Source: JAJTFA01 sp044351265
GTDB lineage: Bacteria > Bacteroidota > Bacteroidia > UKL13-3
Assembly: GCA_044351265.1 (NCBI GenBank)
Contig: JBILGC010000001.1
Location: 62,001 to 126,000, forward strand
DNA length: 64,000 nt
Reading direction: 5' to 3'
Numbering within the stretch: the stretch's first letter is position 1; each line of letters begins with the position of its first letter. Below the pieces are notes generated by a model. It saw only the letters and a program-made list of their open reading frames with translations. It was not told where the DNA came from and ran no database searches. This document shows, one piece after another, positions 9,732-17,683 of this stretch. A program made the translations under genes and the position numbers.

Positions 9732-11972
9732 GTGAGTGAACAGATATCAAACAAACAATTGGCCACTGTTGAGCAAGCGCAACAACTGGGCTTAAGGCCC
9801 GAAGAATTTGATAAAATAAAAGAAATCTTAGGGCGCACACCTAACTTTACCGAGCTAAGTATATACTCTGTAATGTGGAGTGAGCACTGCTCATACAAGA
9901 ACAGTATTGTGTGGCTTAAAACACTGCCGCGCGAAGGAAAAAATATGCTGGCTAAAGCCGGTGAAGAAAATGCAGGATTAATTGATATTGGAGATGGACT
10001 GGCCTGCGCATTTAAAATTGAAAGTCACAATCATCCAAGTGCGCTGGAGCCTTATCAGGGCGCTGCAACAGGTGTAGGTGGCATTAACCGAGATATATTT
10101 TCAATGGGTGCACGCCCCATTGCACAAATGAACAGCTTGCGCTTTGGAGATCTTAAAAATGAGCGCACCAAATGGCTGGTAAGAGGTGTGGTAAAAGGAA
10201 TAGGAAACTATGGCAATGCATTTGGTATTCCTACCGTTGGTGGTGAAGTATATTTTGATGATTGCTACCAAATAAATCCTTTGGTAAATGCCATGAGTGT
10301 GGGCATTGCAAAAGTTGGTAAAACCGTTAGTGCCATTGCTGATGGTATTGGCAACGCGGTTTATATTTATGGTTCATCTACCGGCAAAGATGGTATACAT
10401 GGTGCTGCTTTTGCCTCTAAAGATATTACAGAAGATTCCGCAAAAGATTTGCCATCGGTGCAAGTAGGTGATCCTTTTTGGGAGAAACTAATTTTGGAAG
10501 CTACCATGGAGTTGATTGATACAGGTGGTGTGGTAGGCATGCAGGATATGGGCGCTGCAGGCATTACCTGTTCTACCAGTGAGATGAGTGCCAAAAGTGG
10601 AACCGGTATGAAGGTGTGGTTAGATAAAGTGCCCATGCGTCAAGCGGATATGAAAGACTGGGAAATTCTTTTATCCGAATCGCAAGAAAGAATGCTGGTT
10701 ATTGTGAAAAAAGGTTTTGAAAAACAATTTGAACAGATTTTTGAAAAATGGGATTTAACATACGCACAAATTGGTGAAGTTACCGATACCGGCAGGGTGC
10801 AGTATTATATGCACCATGAACTGGTAGCCGATATACCTGGCGAGAGCCTTGTACTTGGCGGTGGCGCACCTGTTTATCACCGCGAATACACCGAGCCGAA
10901 ATATTTTTCTGAGATTGCTCAATTCAATATCAATCAAATAAAAGATTGCGATACAGCAAATGCAGTTGCCATTGCAAAACGTATGGCTGCGCATCCGAAT
11001 ATTGCCAGCAAACGCTGGGTATACAATCAGTATGATTCGATGGTGGGTACCATTAACCAAACCACCAACGCACCAAGTGATGCCGGTGTGGTGAAAGTGA
11101 AAGGCACTGATAAATCCATTGCCATGACCACCGATTGCAACAGCCGTTATGTGCATGCAAATCCGTTTGTAGGCGGGATGATTGCCGTTAGTGAAGCTGC
11201 ACGTAATTTGGTTTGCAGTGGTGCAGAACCTGCAGCTGTGACCAACTGTTTAAACTTTGGCAATCCTTACAACACAGAAGTATATTATCAATTTGTGCAC
11301 GCTATTAAAGGCATGGGCGAAGCATGCAAAAAATTTGATACACCGGTAACCGGTGGAAATGTTAGTTTTTATAATCAGAGCAGTGATAATGATGCCGTAT
11401 TCCCTACACCAACCATTGGTATGGTAGGACTCATTAGAGGTGGTAAAAAACACATGACGCTTGATTTTAAAGAAGCAGGTGATGCCATTTACCTGATTGG
11501 CACTTCTCGCAATGATATTGCTTCATCGCAGTACCTGGTTTCAGAACATGGTATGAACCTCTCTCCTGCTCCATACTTTAATTTGGATGAAGAATACAGC
11601 GTGCAGCAGGCAACCGCTCACCTCATTGCGCACGACCTGATTCAATCAGCACATGATTGCAGCGAAGGTGGATTATTTATTGCACTATTGGAAAGTGCAT
11701 CGGTTCGCAATCTTGGTTTTGACATACAAAAAACAAATGGCGAAATACGCAATGATGCTTTCCTGTTTGGTGAATCACAAAGCCGCATTGTGGTTTCGGT
11801 AAAAGCCGTACATGCTTCAGCTGTTGAAGCCGCGCTGCAAAGCAAACATGTAATATTTGAAAAATTAGGAACTGTTACTGCAGGCAAGATTCAGGTAGAT
11901 AAACAACCATATGGCAATATTCAAGAGTACGCCCATATTTATAACACATCATTAGAAAACCAATTAAACTAA
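9732..11972 (+). CDS. purL: Phosphoribosylformylglycinamidine synthase subunit PurL
   Basis: PurL (746 residues) catalyses the ATP-dependent conversion of FGAR to FGAM in de novo purine synthesis, using ammonia from PurQ with PurS. Length fits the small, separate-subunit PurL. Visible family motifs are MWSEHCSYKNS, the ESHNHPSALEPYQGAATGVGG nucleotide/metal region, the glycine-rich DMGAAGITCS segment, and NPYNTEVYYQF with TPVTGGNVSFYN in the second half. The start is a GTG at 9732, since no ATG in frame precedes the conserved N-terminus. No purine-responsive riboswitch was seen upstream. The SET-domain gene follows 26 nt later and may be co-transcribed. Confidence 0.95.
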   Translation: MSEQISNKQLATVEQAQQLGLRPEEFDKIKEILGRTPNFTELSIYSVMWSEHCSYKNSIVWLKTLPREGKNMLAKAGEENAGLIDIGDGLACAFKIESHNHPSALEPYQGAATGVGGINRDIFSMGARPIAQMNSLRFGDLKNERTKWLVRGVVKGIGNYGNAFGIPTVGGEVYFDDCYQINPLVNAMSVGIAKVGKTVSAIADGIGNAVYIYGSSTGKDGIHGAAFASKDITEDSAKDLPSVQVGDPFWEKLILEATMELIDTGGVVGMQDMGAAGITCSTSEMSAKSGTGMKVWLDKVPMRQADMKDWEILLSESQERMLVIVKKGFEKQFEQIFEKWDLTYAQIGEVTDTGRVQYYMHHELVADIPGESLVLGGGAPVYHREYTEPKYFSEIAQFNINQIKDCDTANAVAIAKRMAAHPNIASKRWVYNQYDSMVGTINQTTNAPSDAGVVKVKGTDKSIAMTTDCNSRYVHANPFVGGMIAVSEAARNLVCSGAEPAAVTNCLNFGNPYNTEVYYQFVHAIKGMGEACKKFDTPVTGGNVSFYNQSSDNDAVFPTPTIGMVGLIRGGKKHMTLDFKEAGDAIYLIGTSRNDIASSQYLVSEHGMNLSPAPYFNLDEEYSVQQATAHLIAHDLIQSAHDCSEGGLFIALLESASVRNLGFDIQKTNGEIRNDAFLFGESQSRIVVSVKAVHASAVEAALQSKHVIFEKLGTVTAGKIQVDKQPYGNIQEYAHIYNTSLENQLN

Positions 11973-11998
11973 GCGCAGAGGGAAAGAGCAAAGCAAGC

Positions 11999-12394
11999 AT
12001 GTTATACGTTAAGAAATCAAAGATACCCAAATCGGGCAAGGGATTATTTACCACACACGATATTAAAAAAGGTGAAGTTGTTTGTGAATACGAAGGCGAA
12101 AAATTAACCTGGAAGGAATGCCTTGCCAGAAACAATGCGCAAAAAGGTAAAGGCGGATATTATTTTTATATCAACTCAAAGAATTGTGTGGATGCACAAT
12201 ATACCCTGTGGGCACTTGCGCGCTATGCCAATGATGCAGCCGGTTTTAGTCGCATACCGGGCGTTCGCAATAATTCTAAATACGAAGTGATAAAAGGCAA
12301 GCCCCATATTGTGGCTACAAGAAGTATAAAAGCCGGATCTGAAATACTGGTTGCCTATGGTAAAGAGTATTGGGAGGCCATGGCTGAAGACTAA
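11999..12394 (+). CDS. Small stand-alone SET-domain protein
   Basis: This 131-residue protein consists almost entirely of a SET fold, the lysine methyltransferase domain. The opening (KIPKSGKGLFTTHDIKKGEVV, residues 8-28) is the conserved SET N-terminus. RYANDAA (75-81) occupies the place of the usual R-x-x-N-H-S SAM-binding motif, with Asp instead of His. GSEILVAYGKEYW (113-125) matches the C-terminal GEEL-x-Y-DYG-x-x-YW motif. It lacks pre-SET and post-SET regions and any signal peptide, so it should be cytoplasmic. The substrate is unknown. It follows purL by 26 nt, and downstream is repeat DNA only. Confidence 0.88.
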   Translation: MLYVKKSKIPKSGKGLFTTHDIKKGEVVCEYEGEKLTWKECLARNNAQKGKGGYYFYINSKNCVDAQYTLWALARYANDAAGFSRIPGVRNNSKYEVIKGKPHIVATRSIKAGSEILVAYGKEYWEAMAED

Positions 12395-12508
12395 GCTTAG
12401 GTAGTTTTTATTTTATGCATTAAACGAAAGCGCCCAAAGCATAAGAGTGCTGCAACAAAATCAACAGGGCTGTGCGCCCCAAACTCGCAGTTTTTTCTTT
12501 TAAATCGC

Positions 12509-12589
12509 GGGAGCTGAATGGCCCGAGCGGCCCCTGAGCCTGTCGAAGGGGTCGAAGGGATCGAAGGAGCCAAAGGGCTCGAAGCTCCC
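12509..12589. repeat. Palindromic CCTGAGC...GAAGG repeat cluster with 9-bp triplication
   Basis: Outer arms GGGAGCT (12509-12515) and AGCTCCC (12583-12589) are complementary. Inside is CCTGAGCCTGTCGAAGG (12533-12549), followed by tandem 9-mers GTCGAAGGG, GTCGAAGGG and ATCGAAGGA (12542-12568). The same core appears inverted inside repeat copy C (about 17371-17389), so it is a dispersed element in its own right. Confidence 0.7.
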
Positions 12590-12609
12590 AGTTCACTGAG
12601 CTCTAACAA

Positions 12610-12919
12610 CTGAATATTTTCGCAGTGCGTGCAACGGCTTGTTGTAATTAGTTTTTTGTTTTCATGGGGCTATGCGCCCCATACCCACAGTTTCTTTTTT
12701 CTTGACAAAAAAGAAACCAAAAAGTCAAGGGCAGATGATAGCGTTGCACCAAAGCTACGGTATTGGATAGCCACGCAACCCAAGCCGCTTCGCTTCCGGA
12801 TTGCTTGCACAGCCTATCTCTTCATCCAACACCTTGTTTGTTTAGCAACCCTATCAAAGGCCCAAGGCAATGTAACTCAAGACAGGTTATTTTCGCAGCG
12901 CGTGCAATGGCTTTTTTGA
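12610..12919 (+). repeat. Dispersed structured repeat, copy A
   Basis: Landmarks in order: a TTTTCGCAGTGCGTGCAACGG entry sequence; hairpin 1, ATGGGGC-TATGC-GCCCCAT (12664-12682); hairpin 2, GTTTCTTTTTT (12690-12700) with AAAAAAGAAAC (12707-12717). The 6-nt loop of hairpin 2, CTTGAC, is complementary to GTCAAG at 12724-12729, giving an H-type pseudoknot topology. A conserved tail starting GGGCAGATGATAGCG runs to about 12865. Nearly identical to copy B over about 200 bp. Confidence 0.85.
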
Positions 12920-13067
12920 AGCATGGCCTTGTGCAGCCTTTTGGTTTTGTTTTATGTGTAGGGCATGTGCAAGAGAAAAACAAAAGCAATCAGCGGCATG
13001 GAAAAAAGCTGTTGGATGTTGGCCCTGCGGGCTTGCAAAGCGCCTTCGAAAATAAAGGGTTTTTGCA

Positions 13068-13091
13068 GCACTTTTGTCCCCACAAAAGTGC
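13068..13091. repeat. Perfect 10-bp hairpin between repeat copies
   Basis: GCACTTTTGT (13068-13077) pairs with ACAAAAGTGC (13082-13091) around CCCC. It resembles hairpin 2 of the dispersed repeat in layout, since an A-rich stretch follows. No T-run follows on the plus strand, so a terminator role is unlikely. Confidence 0.6.
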
Positions 13092-13137
13092 GAAAAGAAA
13101 AAAATGAGATTTACTTTATTCTCATAGTAGCAAACTG

Positions 13138-13395
13138 CATGGGGCTGTGCGCCCCAAACCCACAGTTTCTTTTTTCTTGACAAAAAAGAAACCAAAAAGT
13201 CAAGGGCAGATGATAGCGTTGCACCAAAGCTACGGTATTGGATAGCCACGCAACCCAAACCGCTTCGCTTCCGGATTGCTTGCACAGCCTATCTCTTCAT
13301 CCAACGCCTTGTTTGTTTGGCAACCCTATCAAAGGCCCAAGGCAGCGTCTCGCGTGAAGGTTGTTTTCGCAGTGCGTGAAACTGATTTTTTGAAG
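13138..13395 (+). repeat. Dispersed structured repeat, copy B
   Basis: Same order of elements as copy A: GGGGC-TGTGC-GCCCC (13141-13155); stem GTTTCTTTTTT/AAAAAAGAAAC (13165-13175 with 13182-13192); loop CTTGAC (13176-13181) complementary to GTCAAG (13199-13204); then the conserved tail to about 13344. It ends in a version of the TTTTCGCAGTGCGTG sequence that also begins copy A. Confidence 0.85.
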
Positions 13396-13474
13396 CACTA
13401 GATTTAATAAGGTAATGGTTAACTACAGCTCTAGTATGCTAAATAATAGCTTATGTTATATGTAACAGACGGCA

Positions 13475-14941
13475 TTAATTTGTTTGCTGAGTTCTTTTCT
13501 CCACTGCAAATGCAACAGCAATAAATAGCATCATAAGCAATGCATTGATAATGTATTGCATGGATTGCGATAACAACATTCCCTTAATAAGAGTAGAAGC
13601 AGCATAAATGAGCAGTGCAAACAAAATGTATCCTATGAGTTTAAATACATGATACGGAATGGGATAATACTTAACTCCCATCTGGTAGCAGATAATGGTC
13701 ATGCTTACATAACAAATGAGCGTAGCCCATGCCGCTCCTGTATATCCCATCATTGGCACCAAAATAAAATTAGCTACTATGGTTATGCCTGCTCCAATCA
13801 AAGAGATAATCGCCCCCTTATTGGTTTGGTCAGATAATTTATACCATACAGATAAATTATAATAAATGCCTAACATCATGTTGGCAATAAGCAATACAGG
13901 CACCACATGCAGGCCTTCCCAGTAACGGGAGTCGAGAAAATATTTACATATATCGATATATAGGGTAACGCCTAAAAACAATCCCAAACAAACCAGCACA
14001 AAATAATCCATTACCTGCGCATAAATAGTTCGCTTATCATCTGTTCTGGCATGAGAGAAAAAGAAAGGTTCTGCCGCATACCGAAATGCCTGAATAAACA
14101 AAGTCATTAATATGCTGAGTTTGTAATTGGCTCCGTAAATACCATTGGCTGCAAGGCCTTGTTCCGGTGTTGCATATAAGTAAGCTATGATAGTGCGATC
14201 TAGCGTTTCGTTAATCATTCCTGCAAAACCAACTACCATTAGCGGAAGGCCATAGGCAAGCATTTGACGCCAAAGTATCACATCAAATTTACCGGGTAAC
14301 ATGGCCTTAAATTCAGGTAGCAACAACGGAATGGTAATAGCGCTTGCTATAAGGTTGGACATAAAAATCATGCCCACATGAACACTGCCGTCAAAAAAAG
14401 GAAGCAGCACCTGATGGTTCTGTAAGACATAAGGGCAAAGCAGTAAAAAATATAAGTTGAGGAGGATATTGGTAAAAATATTAATGTTCTTAACTACTGC
14501 AAAACGTAGCGGTTTATTATGGTGTCGGAGGTATGCAAAAGGCATTGCACTAATGGCATCAAGCGCAATAATGAGGGTAAAATAAATGACATATTCCGGA
14601 TGCTCCGGCAAACGGATAAGTGATGCAATAGGCGAAGCAAAGAAGGAAAAAATCAAAACAAAAAATGAGGTGCTCATTAGCAAGGAGCGCATGCCTGTTG
14701 CATACACATCCTCAGGCCGCTCATGGTTAGTTGAGAAGCGAAAAAAGGCTGTTTCCATTCCATAGGTCAGCAGCACATTAAAAAAAGTTACATAAGAATA
14801 CATGAGCGTATTTACTCCATATTCCGAGGTGGCAAATAAAGCAGTGTGCAAAGGCACCAGCAAATAATTTACAAACCGCCCTACAATTTGGCTAAGGCCG
14901 TAAACTGCTGTTTGTGATGCCAATTTTTTTAATGCGCTCAA
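13475..14941 (-). CDS. Polysaccharide biosynthesis flippase (Wzx/MATE-like)
   Basis: A 488-residue polytopic membrane protein with about 12-14 hydrophobic helices, of the MOP/polysaccharide-synthase type that flips lipid-linked glycans across the inner membrane. The N-terminus (MSALKKLASQTAVYGLSQIV, then GRFVNYLLVPLHTALF) is the usual helix 1 and loop of this family, and EYGVNTLMYSYVTFFNVLLT follows the typical pattern. Length is normal for Wzx. It stands alone between repeat DNA and the TPR gene, so its substrate cannot be inferred from neighbours. Confidence 0.85.
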   Translation of the reverse strand: MSALKKLASQTAVYGLSQIVGRFVNYLLVPLHTALFATSEYGVNTLMYSYVTFFNVLLTYGMETAFFRFSTNHERPEDVYATGMRSLLMSTSFFVLIFSFFASPIASLIRLPEHPEYVIYFTLIIALDAISAMPFAYLRHHNKPLRFAVVKNINIFTNILLNLYFLLLCPYVLQNHQVLLPFFDGSVHVGMIFMSNLIASAITIPLLLPEFKAMLPGKFDVILWRQMLAYGLPLMVVGFAGMINETLDRTIIAYLYATPEQGLAANGIYGANYKLSILMTLFIQAFRYAAEPFFFSHARTDDKRTIYAQVMDYFVLVCLGLFLGVTLYIDICKYFLDSRYWEGLHVVPVLLIANMMLGIYYNLSVWYKLSDQTNKGAIISLIGAGITIVANFILVPMMGYTGAAWATLICYVSMTIICYQMGVKYYPIPYHVFKLIGYILFALLIYAASTLIKGMLLSQSMQYIINALLMMLFIAVAFAVEKRTQQTN

Positions 14942-15045
14942 TAAATGCTGTTTTGCTTATATAACGATTCAAATTACTGAAAATTATTTCAGCGAAATTT
15001 CGTTGCTTATACACAACATCAGCAGCTTTGTCTATTTTCGCAACA

Positions 15046-16863
15046 ATGTTAAAACAGCCACTCATTTTGTTGTGCTTCTTGTGCCTCGGCCTCGCTGTAT
15101 TTGCTCAGCAAAAAGATGAACAGCTGGCAGCACAGTATTTTGGCAATAATGAGTTTGAGAAAGCCGCTGATTTGTATGAAAAGCTGCTAAACAAAACAGG
15201 TCAATCCGGTTATTACTACGAAAACCTATTGCTGTGTTATTTTAAGCTTAACCGTTTTGATGATGCTGAGAAAATGGTGAAGAAACAAGTGCGTAGAAAT
15301 GATGATAACGCCTACTACCCCGTTGATTTAGGTTATGTATATAAAAAAGCCGGTCAAGCAGAAAAAGCCAAAAAACAATGGGATGAAGTTATAAGCAAAC
15401 TAAAGCCGGGTGAAATGTATATCACCGAAACGGCTAATGCCTTTCAGAAAAGAGGAGAAACGGACCTGGCTATTGGCACTTATTTACGTGGCAGGAAAAT
15501 TAATGGCAACAGCCTATCCTTATTTGCCATACCACTTGCACAACTTTATGGCGAGAAAAAAGAAACACGAATGATGTGTGAAGAGTATTTGAATGCATTA
15601 CAAAACAATCCGTCTCTGATAGATGATGTAGAAGGCTACCTGCAGTTGTTCATTGAAAACAATACCGATTATCAGATACTGAAAACGGCATTGCTTAAAA
15701 AGAGTAAAGAATTTCCGGGCAATGAGGTTTATAATGAAATGCTTATTTGGTTATATGTGCAACGCAAAGATTTTGATAATGCATTTATACACGCAAAGGC
15801 AATAGATAAACGTTACAAGGAAGAAGGTCGCAGGCTTATTGACTTAGGATACCTTGCATCTGCTAACGAAAAATTTGATGCCGCTGCTTCCATATTTGCA
15901 TACGTTGCCAATACATACGGAGATGCCAAACCTTATTACCTGAATGCGCGCACTGGCATGCTGGATGCAAAAAACAAAAAGATTTTTTTTACAGGAAATT
16001 ATACTGCCGAAGATATTAAAACACTGGAAACAGATTACCTCAACTATATTCAGGAATTTGGTAAAACTTATTTTACAGCATCAGCCATGCGTGAGCTGGC
16101 CCGACTAAGGGTTTACCATTTAAAAAATTTTCAAACCGGTATTGCGTTATTTAATGAAATTATTGAATTGCCACGCTTGGATAACAAGTTTAAGGCTGAG
16201 TGCAAACTAGAGCTTGGAGATTTTTATGTATTGAAAGGTGAAGAGTGGGAAGGCATGCTGCTTTACGGACAAGTTGATAAAGATTTTTTAGAAGACCCGC
16301 TTGGGCAGGAAGCCAAATTCAGAAACGCACGCCTGTCTTATTACCTCGGTGAGTTTGAGTGGGCACGTGCCCAACTGGATGTACTCAAAACGGCAACTAC
16401 ACAACTTATTGCCAATAATGCACTGGAACTTTCCTTGCTTATTCAGGACAATACCATTGACAGTATTGAAGGCCCCCTGAAACTTTTTGCCAGAGCAGAT
16501 TTATATTATTTTCAAAATCAAACAGCAGCAGCACTTATGCTATTAGATAGTATTGACCTCCTCTATCCGCGTCATGCATTAGCAGATGATGTATTGTATA
16601 AACGTGCTGAAATTTGTATTAAACAACGCAACTATTCCAAAGCAGCAGGCTACTTGGAACAGCTGCTAAAAGAGCATGGATCGGGCATTCTTGGAGACAA
16701 TGCCTTGTATACACTTGCTTATATTACCGAAATAAATCTTGCCGACAGAGAACAAGCAAAAAAATTATATGAGCAGTTCATAAATACCTATCCGGGTAGT
16801 TTTTTTATTACCGAAGTGCGCAAGCGATACCGTGTCTTGCGTGGCGATACCTTAATTGAATAA
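15046..16863 (+). CDS. Exported tetratricopeptide-repeat protein
   Basis: A 605-residue protein with signal peptide MLKQPLILLCFLCLGLAVFAQ and TPR-like helix pairs through most of its length, for example residues 27-110 (YFGNNEFEKAADLYEKLL) and near the C-terminus (RNYSKAAGYLEQLL, then NLADREQAKKLYEQF). The ATG at 15046 starts the signal peptide; an in-frame TTG 18 nt upstream is less likely. The later part resembles the outer-membrane YfgL/BamD-like TPR scaffolds of Bacteroidota. The partner is unknown. The DUF4286 gene starts 2 nt after its stop, so the two are probably co-transcribed. Confidence 0.8.
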   Translation: MLKQPLILLCFLCLGLAVFAQQKDEQLAAQYFGNNEFEKAADLYEKLLNKTGQSGYYYENLLLCYFKLNRFDDAEKMVKKQVRRNDDNAYYPVDLGYVYKKAGQAEKAKKQWDEVISKLKPGEMYITETANAFQKRGETDLAIGTYLRGRKINGNSLSLFAIPLAQLYGEKKETRMMCEEYLNALQNNPSLIDDVEGYLQLFIENNTDYQILKTALLKKSKEFPGNEVYNEMLIWLYVQRKDFDNAFIHAKAIDKRYKEEGRRLIDLGYLASANEKFDAAASIFAYVANTYGDAKPYYLNARTGMLDAKNKKIFFTGNYTAEDIKTLETDYLNYIQEFGKTYFTASAMRELARLRVYHLKNFQTGIALFNEIIELPRLDNKFKAECKLELGDFYVLKGEEWEGMLLYGQVDKDFLEDPLGQEAKFRNARLSYYLGEFEWARAQLDVLKTATTQLIANNALELSLLIQDNTIDSIEGPLKLFARADLYYFQNQTAAALMLLDSIDLLYPRHALADDVLYKRAEICIKQRNYSKAAGYLEQLLKEHGSGILGDNALYTLAYITEINLADREQAKKLYEQFINTYPGSFFITEVRKRYRVLRGDTLIE

Positions 16864-16865
16864 CC

Positions 16866-17171
16866 ATGATTATTTACAATGTAACCATTAATGTAGAAGA
16901 TGACATGCATGAGCAATGGCTCAGCTGGATGAAGCAAACGCACATACCGGATGTAATGCGCACCGGATATTTTACTGATTACAAAATGGCAAAATTGCTT
17001 ACCAGGCAACCCGATGAAACAGGGGCAACTTATGTTATTCAGTACACAGCAAAATCGATGGCCGATTATGAAACATATCAGCGTGATTGTGCTCCTGCCC
17101 TGCAAGCCGAAACTAAAAAATTGTTTGAAGGAAAGTTTGTTGCGTTTAGAAGTTTGATGGAGCAGATATAG
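16866..17171 (+). CDS. DUF4286 family protein
   Basis: A 101-residue cytoplasmic protein of the Bacteroidota DUF4286 family. The opening MIIYNVTINVEDDMHEQWLS and the HIPDVMRTGYFTDYKM segment fit that family, which has a ferredoxin-like (dimeric alpha/beta barrel) fold. No catalytic residues are established. It starts 2 nt after the TPR gene, indicating an operon. Function unknown. Confidence 0.82.
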   Translation: MIIYNVTINVEDDMHEQWLSWMKQTHIPDVMRTGYFTDYKMAKLLTRQPDETGATYVIQYTAKSMADYETYQRDCAPALQAETKKLFEGKFVAFRSLMEQI

Positions 17172-17225
17172 TTATGCTCTTTTAATCATTGGTTTTACGA
17201 AAGCGAAATGCGTTTCAGCTCTCTT

Positions 17226-17552
17226 GCATCTGCAATGGAGCTATGCGCCCAATACCCGCAGCGTTTCGCGCGACAGATTATTTTCGCAGCGCGTGCAACG
17301 GCTTGTTGTAATTAGTTTTTTGTTTTCATGGGTCTATGCGCCCCATACCCGCAGTAACTTTTGCCTTGATCCTTCGGCAAGCTCAGGACAAGCAAAAGTT
17401 ACCAAAAGATCAAGGGCGGATGATAGCGTTGCACCAAAGCTACTGCATTGGATAGCCACGCAATCCAAGCCGCTTCGCTTCCGGATTGCTTGCACAGCCC
17501 ATTTCTTCATCCAACGCCTTGTTTGTTTGGCAACCCTATCAAAGGCCCCATT
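17226..17552 (+). repeat. Dispersed structured repeat, copy C with nested insertion
   Basis: The order of elements matches copies A and B, but stem 2 reads GTAACTTTTGC (17354-17364) and GCAAAAGTTAC (17392-17402), a compensated change. The loop starts with CTTGATC (17365-17371), complementary to GATCAAG (17408-17414), again a compensated change. A 20-nt insertion of the CCTGAGC/GAAGG element (CCTTCGGCAAGCTCAGGAC core) sits in the loop. The tail from GGGCGGATGATAGCG matches A and B. The rest of the gap (17553-17630) holds nothing recognisable. Confidence 0.85.
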
Positions 17553-17630
17553 GTATGGAGCATAAATTAAGCTTTAACCTATCGAAACCTTTGTACTTAT
17601 TCAATACTACCGTTGAGGCATCGGCAATAA

Positions 17631-17661
17631 AAAACCCGAACCAACTGATGATTCGGGTTTT
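17631..17661 (-). terminator. Intrinsic terminator of gap
   Basis: AAAACCCGAA (17631-17640) pairs with TTCGGGTTTT (17652-17661) around an 11-nt loop, 22 nt past the gap stop codon. On the minus strand the stem ends in a T-rich run. Confidence 0.75.
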
Positions 17662-17683
17662 CATTTGATTTAATTGAAGATTT

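Larger units (their letters stand above)
12395..13474. other. 1.1-kb non-coding repeat region
   Basis: No credible gene. The region holds a CCTGAGC-type palindromic cluster (12509-12589), two near-identical copies of a dispersed repeat (12610-12919 and 13138-13395) and an extra perfect hairpin (13068-13091). ORFs of 70-132 codons exist on both strands, but their translations are low-complexity products of the repeats. It separates the SET gene from the convergent flippase gene. Confidence 0.8.

Noticed and set aside
12664..12729. Transcription terminator in repeat copy A
   Set aside because: The stem is AT-rich and not followed by a T-run; its position after any gene differs between copies.
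12629..13285. Overlapping frames of 71-132 codons on both strands in the repeat region
   Set aside because: They are translations of the dispersed repeats, without normal codon use or family motifs.
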